Assembly (NCBI GenBank): GCA_029882235.1
Contig: JAOULB010000043.1
Span: forward strand, 1 to 10,238
DNA: 10,238 bases
Direction: 5' to 3'
DNA from: Gammaproteobacteria bacterium
GTDB lineage: Bacteria; Pseudomonadota; Gammaproteobacteria; UBA6429; Thiohalophilaceae
Shown: positions 7,260 through 10,238 of the stretch, piece by piece
How the letters are laid out: every line of letters starts with the position of its first letter
How positions within the stretch are numbered: position 1 is the first letter of the stretch
The notes under the pieces: model-generated
Seen by the model: the letters and a program-made list of their open reading frames with translations, nothing else
Told to the model about the DNA's origin: nothing
The model's database searches: none
Program-made: the position numbers and the translations under genes

Positions 7260-7748
7260 ATGGTCTGGATCGATTTCGTTATTCTTCTCATTATTATCCT
7301 CTCTGCGGTTATCAGCAGCGTGCGCGGTTTTGTGCGTGAGGCATTGTCCTTATCGGGCTGGATTATCGCATTTTGGGTATCACTGACATTCTCAGGCGGG
7401 CTATCGACTCTGTTTGATGGTTCGATTAATGACCCAATCTTGCGATTAATTGTCGCCTTTCTGATTCTGTTTATCGCCAGTTTGATCGTTTCCGCCATTG
7501 TGAATTACTTTGTTATTCAACTTGTCCAACGCACCGGCATGACTCGTGCCGATCGTTCAGTGGGTATTGTATTTGGCGTCTTACGCGGCATCTTAATTGT
7601 CACGGCAATGGTGATGTTCTCAGGATTAACACCTTTTCCTCAGACCGCATCCTGGGAGAATTCATTCTTTCTTTATTACTTCGAAGGAATTGCGGTCTGG
7701 TTGCGTGATCTAATGCCCAGTGATATGGCGCGAAGTTTTACCTTCTGA
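7260..7748 (+). CDS. cvpA: CvpA family inner-membrane protein
   Basis: The product has 162 residues and about four membrane segments (roughly 3-20, 28-48, 60-86 and 102-122). Family landmarks are WIDFVILLIIILSAVISSVRGFVREALSLSGWIIAFW at the N-terminus and TRADRSVGIVFGVLRGILIV in the second half. CvpA was first described in E. coli as needed for colicin V production and was later linked to envelope or bile-salt stress; its molecular activity is not settled. It starts at an ATG 19 nt after the SPOR gene, with a GGCGGAAAG stretch upstream, and precedes purF with an 87-nt gap. The cvpA-purF pairing is conserved from enterics to betaproteobacteria. Family assignment is firm and function is only known in outline. 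Confidence 0.95.
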   Translation: MVWIDFVILLIIILSAVISSVRGFVREALSLSGWIIAFWVSLTFSGGLSTLFDGSINDPILRLIVAFLILFIASLIVSAIVNYFVIQLVQRTGMTRADRSVGIVFGVLRGILIVTAMVMFSGLTPFPQTASWENSFFLYYFEGIAVWLRDLMPSDMARSFTF

Positions 7749-7835
7749 TCATGGGTGGTAAATTGATTAAGACTTTTACTGAAAATGCCGTTATTCTCTG
7801 ATGTAGAGATGGACGAATAAGCCCGAGGAACGCTT

Positions 7836-9344
7836 ATGTGTGGAATCATTGGTATTGCTGCGAATAGCCCTGTTAATCAGGCGCTTTACGATGGCCTGAC
7901 TGTTTTACAGCATCGAGGGCAGGATGCGGCAGGTATTATGACCTGTGATGACGATCGTATCTATTTGCGTAAGAGCAATGGCCTGGTGCGTGATGTGTTT
8001 CATACCCGTCATATGATGCGTCTGCTCGGCAATATTGGCATTGGTCATGTGCGTTATCCAACAGCCGGTTGTTTTTCATCCGCAGAGGCGCAGCCTTTTT
8101 ATGTCAATTCACCCTTTGGTATTGCCCTGTCACACAATGGTAACCTGACCAATGCGGAAGATTTGAAACGTGACCTGTTCCGTGAAGATCGTCGTCATAT
8201 CAATACTGATTCAGATTCAGAAATTTTACTCAATGTGTTTGCGCATGAATTACAGAATGTCAGCAAAATGGAAGTCAACGCCGCAGATGTTTTTGCGGCA
8301 GTAGCTGGTGTACATCGACGTTGTAAGGGTGCCTATGCCGTCATCACCATGATCGCTGGACGCGGTATTGTTGGTTTCCGTGATCCTAATGGTATTCGCC
8401 CTCTGGTACTTGGAAAACGCGAAACCAAAGACGGCACTGATTATATTCTTGCCTCTGAAAGTGTTGCGGTTGATGTGTTGGGTTATGAATTTATGCGTGA
8501 TGTTGCGCCAGGCGAAGCGGTGTTCGTTGATGCTGATGGTCAGTTACACAGCCAGCAATGTGCAGAGAAAACAGAATTAACCCCCTGTATTTTTGAACAT
8601 GTTTATTTTGCCCGTCCTGACTCAATTATGGATGGTGTGTTTGTTTATAAGGCACGTATGCGCATGGGTAAGTATCTGGCGCAAAAGATCAAACGTGTTT
8701 ATCCCGATCATGGCATCGATGTTGTGTTACCCATTCCGGATACCAGTCGAACCTCGGCCTTGCAACTTTCCTATGAGCTGGGTGTTAAATACAGTGAAGG
8801 CTTTATTAAAAACCGTTATATCGGTCGCACCTTCATTATGCCGGGACAGAAAGAGCGTAAGAAATCTGTACGTCAGAAGCTCAATGCGATTGAATCTGAG
8901 TTTAAAGGCAAGAATGTTTTACTGGTTGATGACTCAATTGTGCGTGGTACAACCTCAAAACAGATCATCCAGATGGCGCGTGACTCTGGCGCAAAAAATG
9001 TCTATTTCGCCTCAGCCGCACCACCGGTACGTTACCCCAACGTTTATGGAATCGATATGCCATCCGCGCATGAGCTCATTGGTCATGGTCGTGATGACAA
9101 ACAGATTGCAGATGTGATTGGTGCTGACTGGTTAATCTATCAGGATCTGGAAGATTTGATTAAGGCAGTCAATATTAAAGCACCCGATATCAAACGTTTT
9201 GATACATCAGTTTTTAATGGTGAATATGTAACGGGTGATATTAACGCAGAATACCTTGCTCGTATTGATCAGCTACGAAACGATACGACCCGTAGTGAAA
9301 GTTCGAAAGATAATGAGGTGGTTGAGATGCACAACACTGCCTGA
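7836..9344 (+). CDS. purF: Amidophosphoribosyltransferase PurF
   Basis: PurF transfers ammonia from glutamine to PRPP, giving phosphoribosylamine, the first committed step of purine synthesis. The 502-residue product starts MCGIIGIA, so the N-terminal nucleophile is Cys2 with no propeptide, as in the E. coli type. The glutaminase half (about 2-235) shows HRGQDAAGI (26-34), IGHVRYPTAG (69-78), LSHNGNLTN (99-106) and DSDSEILLN (125-133). The phosphoribosyltransferase half shows VLPIPDTSRTSA, GFIKNRYIGRTFI and the PRPP-binding loop VLLVDDSIVRGTT (361-373). I see none of the iron-sulfur cysteines of the Bacillus type. The ATG is preceded by GAGGA with a 6-nt spacer. No terminator is visible directly after the stop; the next one is that of the metZ leader. 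Confidence 0.98.
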   Translation: MCGIIGIAANSPVNQALYDGLTVLQHRGQDAAGIMTCDDDRIYLRKSNGLVRDVFHTRHMMRLLGNIGIGHVRYPTAGCFSSAEAQPFYVNSPFGIALSHNGNLTNAEDLKRDLFREDRRHINTDSDSEILLNVFAHELQNVSKMEVNAADVFAAVAGVHRRCKGAYAVITMIAGRGIVGFRDPNGIRPLVLGKRETKDGTDYILASESVAVDVLGYEFMRDVAPGEAVFVDADGQLHSQQCAEKTELTPCIFEHVYFARPDSIMDGVFVYKARMRMGKYLAQKIKRVYPDHGIDVVLPIPDTSRTSALQLSYELGVKYSEGFIKNRYIGRTFIMPGQKERKKSVRQKLNAIESEFKGKNVLLVDDSIVRGTTSKQIIQMARDSGAKNVYFASAAPPVRYPNVYGIDMPSAHELIGHGRDDKQIADVIGADWLIYQDLEDLIKAVNIKAPDIKRFDTSVFNGEYVTGDINAEYLARIDQLRNDTTRSESSKDNEVVEMHNTA

Positions 9345-9358
9345 TTGATGATCTGGAG

Positions 9359-9387
9359 TTGACATCAGTAAAATGATTTCATATTCT
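9359..9387 (+). promoter_or_regulatory. Sigma70-type promoter for the metZ leader
   Basis: A perfect -35 hexamer TTGACA (9359-9364) is followed by exactly 17 nt and a -10 hexamer TATTCT (9382-9387), four of six matches to TATAAT. It begins 15 nt after the purF stop. A start site about 7 nt below the -10, near 9394, would place the transcript's 5' end directly at the first base of the riboswitch P1 stem. That fit between promoter and RNA element supports both calls. The start site itself is inferred. Confidence 0.75.
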
Positions 9388-9394
9388 CTACCAA

Positions 9395-9452
9395 CAGCGC
9401 CGATTTGATATGTCAGCTTGCGGGCGCTTAATAAATACAGCTAAAGAGCGGG
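9395..9452 (+). promoter_or_regulatory. SAM-II (SAM-alpha) riboswitch aptamer upstream of metZ
   Basis: This untranslated segment carries the landmarks of the SAM-II family in the right order. The P1 5' strand is AGCGCC (9396-9401), followed directly by the conserved GATTTG (9402-9407). A variable loop leads to GCTTGC (9416-9421), then the P1 3' strand GGCGCT (9423-9428), fully complementary to the first. An A-rich connector (TAATAAATACA, 9429-9439) leads to the conserved GCTAAA (9440-9445). The pseudoknot helix P2 can form between GCTT (9416-9419) and GAGC (9446-9449), with possible further pairs C9414-G9450 and T9413-G9451. SAM-II RNAs bind S-adenosylmethionine and repress methionine genes, metZ and metX among them, and are best known in alphaproteobacteria and Bacteroidetes. 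The location just before metZ fits exactly. I recognised it by motif and pairing, not by a covariance search. Confidence 0.85.
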
Positions 9453-9460
9453 ATACCTGC
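9448..9460 (+). promoter_or_regulatory. Possible antiterminator hairpin
   Basis: GCGGG (9448-9452 reads G-C-G-G-G) can pair with CCTGC (9456-9460) across the three-base loop ATA: four Watson-Crick pairs and one G-T wobble. Its 5' arm overlaps bases needed for the aptamer's P2 (9446-9451). Its 3' arm is the outer 5' arm of the terminator (9455-9460). It is therefore mutually exclusive with both, as an antiterminator should be. It is short and inferred from pairing only. Confidence 0.4.
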
Positions 9461-9487
9461 CTTAGCGAAGCTGATGCGGGTTTTTTT
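9455..9487 (+). terminator. Intrinsic terminator in the metZ leader
   Basis: The outer stem ACCTGC (9455-9460) pairs with GCGGGT (9476-9481) with one wobble. After one C/T mismatch, the inner stem TTAGC (9462-9466) pairs with GCTGA (9470-9474) around a GAA loop. Seven T residues (9481-9487) follow at once. The site lies directly after the SAM-II aptamer and about 44 nt before the metZ ATG, as expected of a regulated attenuator. It would also stop any read-through from purF. Confidence 0.85.
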
Positions 9488-9530
9488 ATGCCCATTTACT
9501 TTGTATAGATATCTTATAGAGGGTGTAACA

Positions 9531-10238
9531 ATGAGTGATTCAGACGACTGGGCATTAGAAACACTGGCGGTGCGAGCAGGGCAGGTTCGTACTCATGAAG
9601 GCGAACATGCTGAAGCCATTTTCCCAACATCAAGCTATGTGTTTGATAGTGCCGCGCATGCCGCAGCACGTTTTGGTGGCGATGAGCCTGGTAATATCTA
9701 TTCTCGTTTTACCAATCCCACGGTGAGAACCTTTGAGCAACGACTGGCTGCGCTGGAAGGTGGAGAAAGTTGTGTCGCCACGGCCTCAGGCATGTCTGCG
9801 ATCCTGAGTACCTGTGCAGCGTTATTACAGTCGGGTGATCACATTGTTTCATCGCGCAGTATATTTGGTACCAGTACTGTTCTATTTAATAAATATCTGT
9901 CTCGTTTTGGTATTGAGACGAGCTATGTTTCTTTAACGGATTTGTCCGACTGGGAACAGGCGATTCAGCCAAATACAAAGTTATTGTTTCTTGAGACGCC
10001 ATCAAACCCATTAACGGATGTTGCAGATATTGCAGCACTCTCTAAGTTAGCCAAAAAGAATGATTGTCTGTTGGTTGTCGATAACTGTTTCTGTACCCCT
10101 GTATTACAACAGCCATTAAAGTTGGGCGCGGATATTGTCATTCATTCTGCCACCAAGTATCTGGATGGGCAGGGCCGTTGTATTGGTGGTGCGGTAGTTG
10201 GTGATAGCAAACTGGTTGGTGAAGAGGTGTATGGTTTT
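9531..10238 (+). CDS. metZ: O-succinylhomoserine sulfhydrylase MetZ (3' partial)
   Basis: MetZ is a PLP enzyme of the Cys/Met metabolism family that makes homocysteine directly from O-succinylhomoserine and sulfide, bypassing cystathionine. The window holds the first 236 residues, and the frame is still open at the last base. Visible motifs are ALETLAVRAGQVRT, PTSSYVFDSAAHAAARF, GNIYSRFTNPTV (54-65), ALEGGESCVATASGMSAI, LFLETPSNP, VVDNCFCTPVLQQPL and the PLP lysine motif HSATKYLDGQGRCIGG with Lys209. The DGQGR stretch after the lysine and the synteny with purF favour MetZ over MetB, MetC or MetY. The ATG has AGAGGGTG ending 5 nt upstream. Expression is likely set by the promoter, SAM-II element and terminator just upstream. 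The C-terminal third of the protein is outside the window. Confidence 0.95.
   Translation, partial: MSDSDDWALETLAVRAGQVRTHEGEHAEAIFPTSSYVFDSAAHAAARFGGDEPGNIYSRFTNPTVRTFEQRLAALEGGESCVATASGMSAILSTCAALLQSGDHIVSSRSIFGTSTVLFNKYLSRFGIETSYVSLTDLSDWEQAIQPNTKLLFLETPSNPLTDVADIAALSKLAKKNDCLLVVDNCFCTPVLQQPLKLGADIVIHSATKYLDGQGRCIGGAVVGDSKLVGEEVYGF

Noticed and set aside
7763..7835. Possible purF promoter or hairpin in the cvpA-purF gap
   Set aside because: TTGATT (7763-7768) and TATTCT (7792-7797) are 23 nt apart, too far for a promoter. The TCTCT/AGAGA stem (7795-7809) is only 5 bp with no T-run. I found no convincing PurR-type operator.
9488..9530. Second promoter for metZ downstream of the terminator
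   Set aside because: The AT-rich stretch has TTTACT but no -10 hexamer at workable spacing; only the ribosome site AGAGGGTG is convincing.

Overview
The window is a contiguous stretch of a gammaproteobacterial (or closely related proteobacterial) chromosome, and every gene lies on the + strand. The evidence is the gene order (fimV, truA, trpF, trpB, trpA, accD, folC, SPOR/dedD, cvpA, purF, metZ), which is a known conserved neighbourhood in gamma- and betaproteobacteria, and the protein sequences themselves. Base composition is moderate, near half GC by eye, and codon use looks uniform. I see no insertion sequence, prophage, tRNA, rRNA or CRISPR array. A species or genus cannot be named from the sequence alone.

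Layout. Positions 1-211 hold the last codons of a FimV-like cell-pole/pilus assembly protein. At 221-916 is a small polytopic membrane protein that looks like a divergent ECF-transporter T component (CbiQ/EcfT-like). Its stop codon overlaps the start of truA (913-1695). Then come trpF, trpB and trpA (1736-4381), which are tightly coupled by overlaps. accD (4436-5299), folC (5349-6623), a SPOR-domain protein (6656-7240), cvpA (7260-7748) and purF (7836-9344) follow with short gaps, compatible with one long operon or several overlapping ones. The set joins tRNA modification, the last steps of tryptophan synthesis, malonyl-CoA supply, folate polyglutamylation, division-site peptidoglycan binding and the first step of purine synthesis.

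The most informative non-coding segment is 9345-9530, between purF and metZ. It holds a well-formed sigma70-type promoter (TTGACA, 17 nt, TATTCT). Immediately downstream is an RNA element with the conserved landmarks of a SAM-II (SAM-alpha) riboswitch aptamer (P1 stem AGCGCC/GGCGCT, GATTTG, GCTTGC, GCTAAA). A strong intrinsic terminator with a T-run comes next, and then metZ (O-succinylhomoserine sulfhydrylase, cut by the window end). A short alternative hairpin (9448-9460) could act as an antiterminator, because it shares bases with both the aptamer's P2 and the terminator stem. This suggests that S-adenosylmethionine turns off metZ by transcription termination.

Other points of interest are a glutamate at the TrpA position where the well-studied enzymes have catalytic Asp60, a TTG start for trpB inside the end of trpF, and the uncharacterised EcfT-like gene translationally coupled to truA. 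I did not find an evidently new multi-gene system. Most of the window is core metabolism in a known order.
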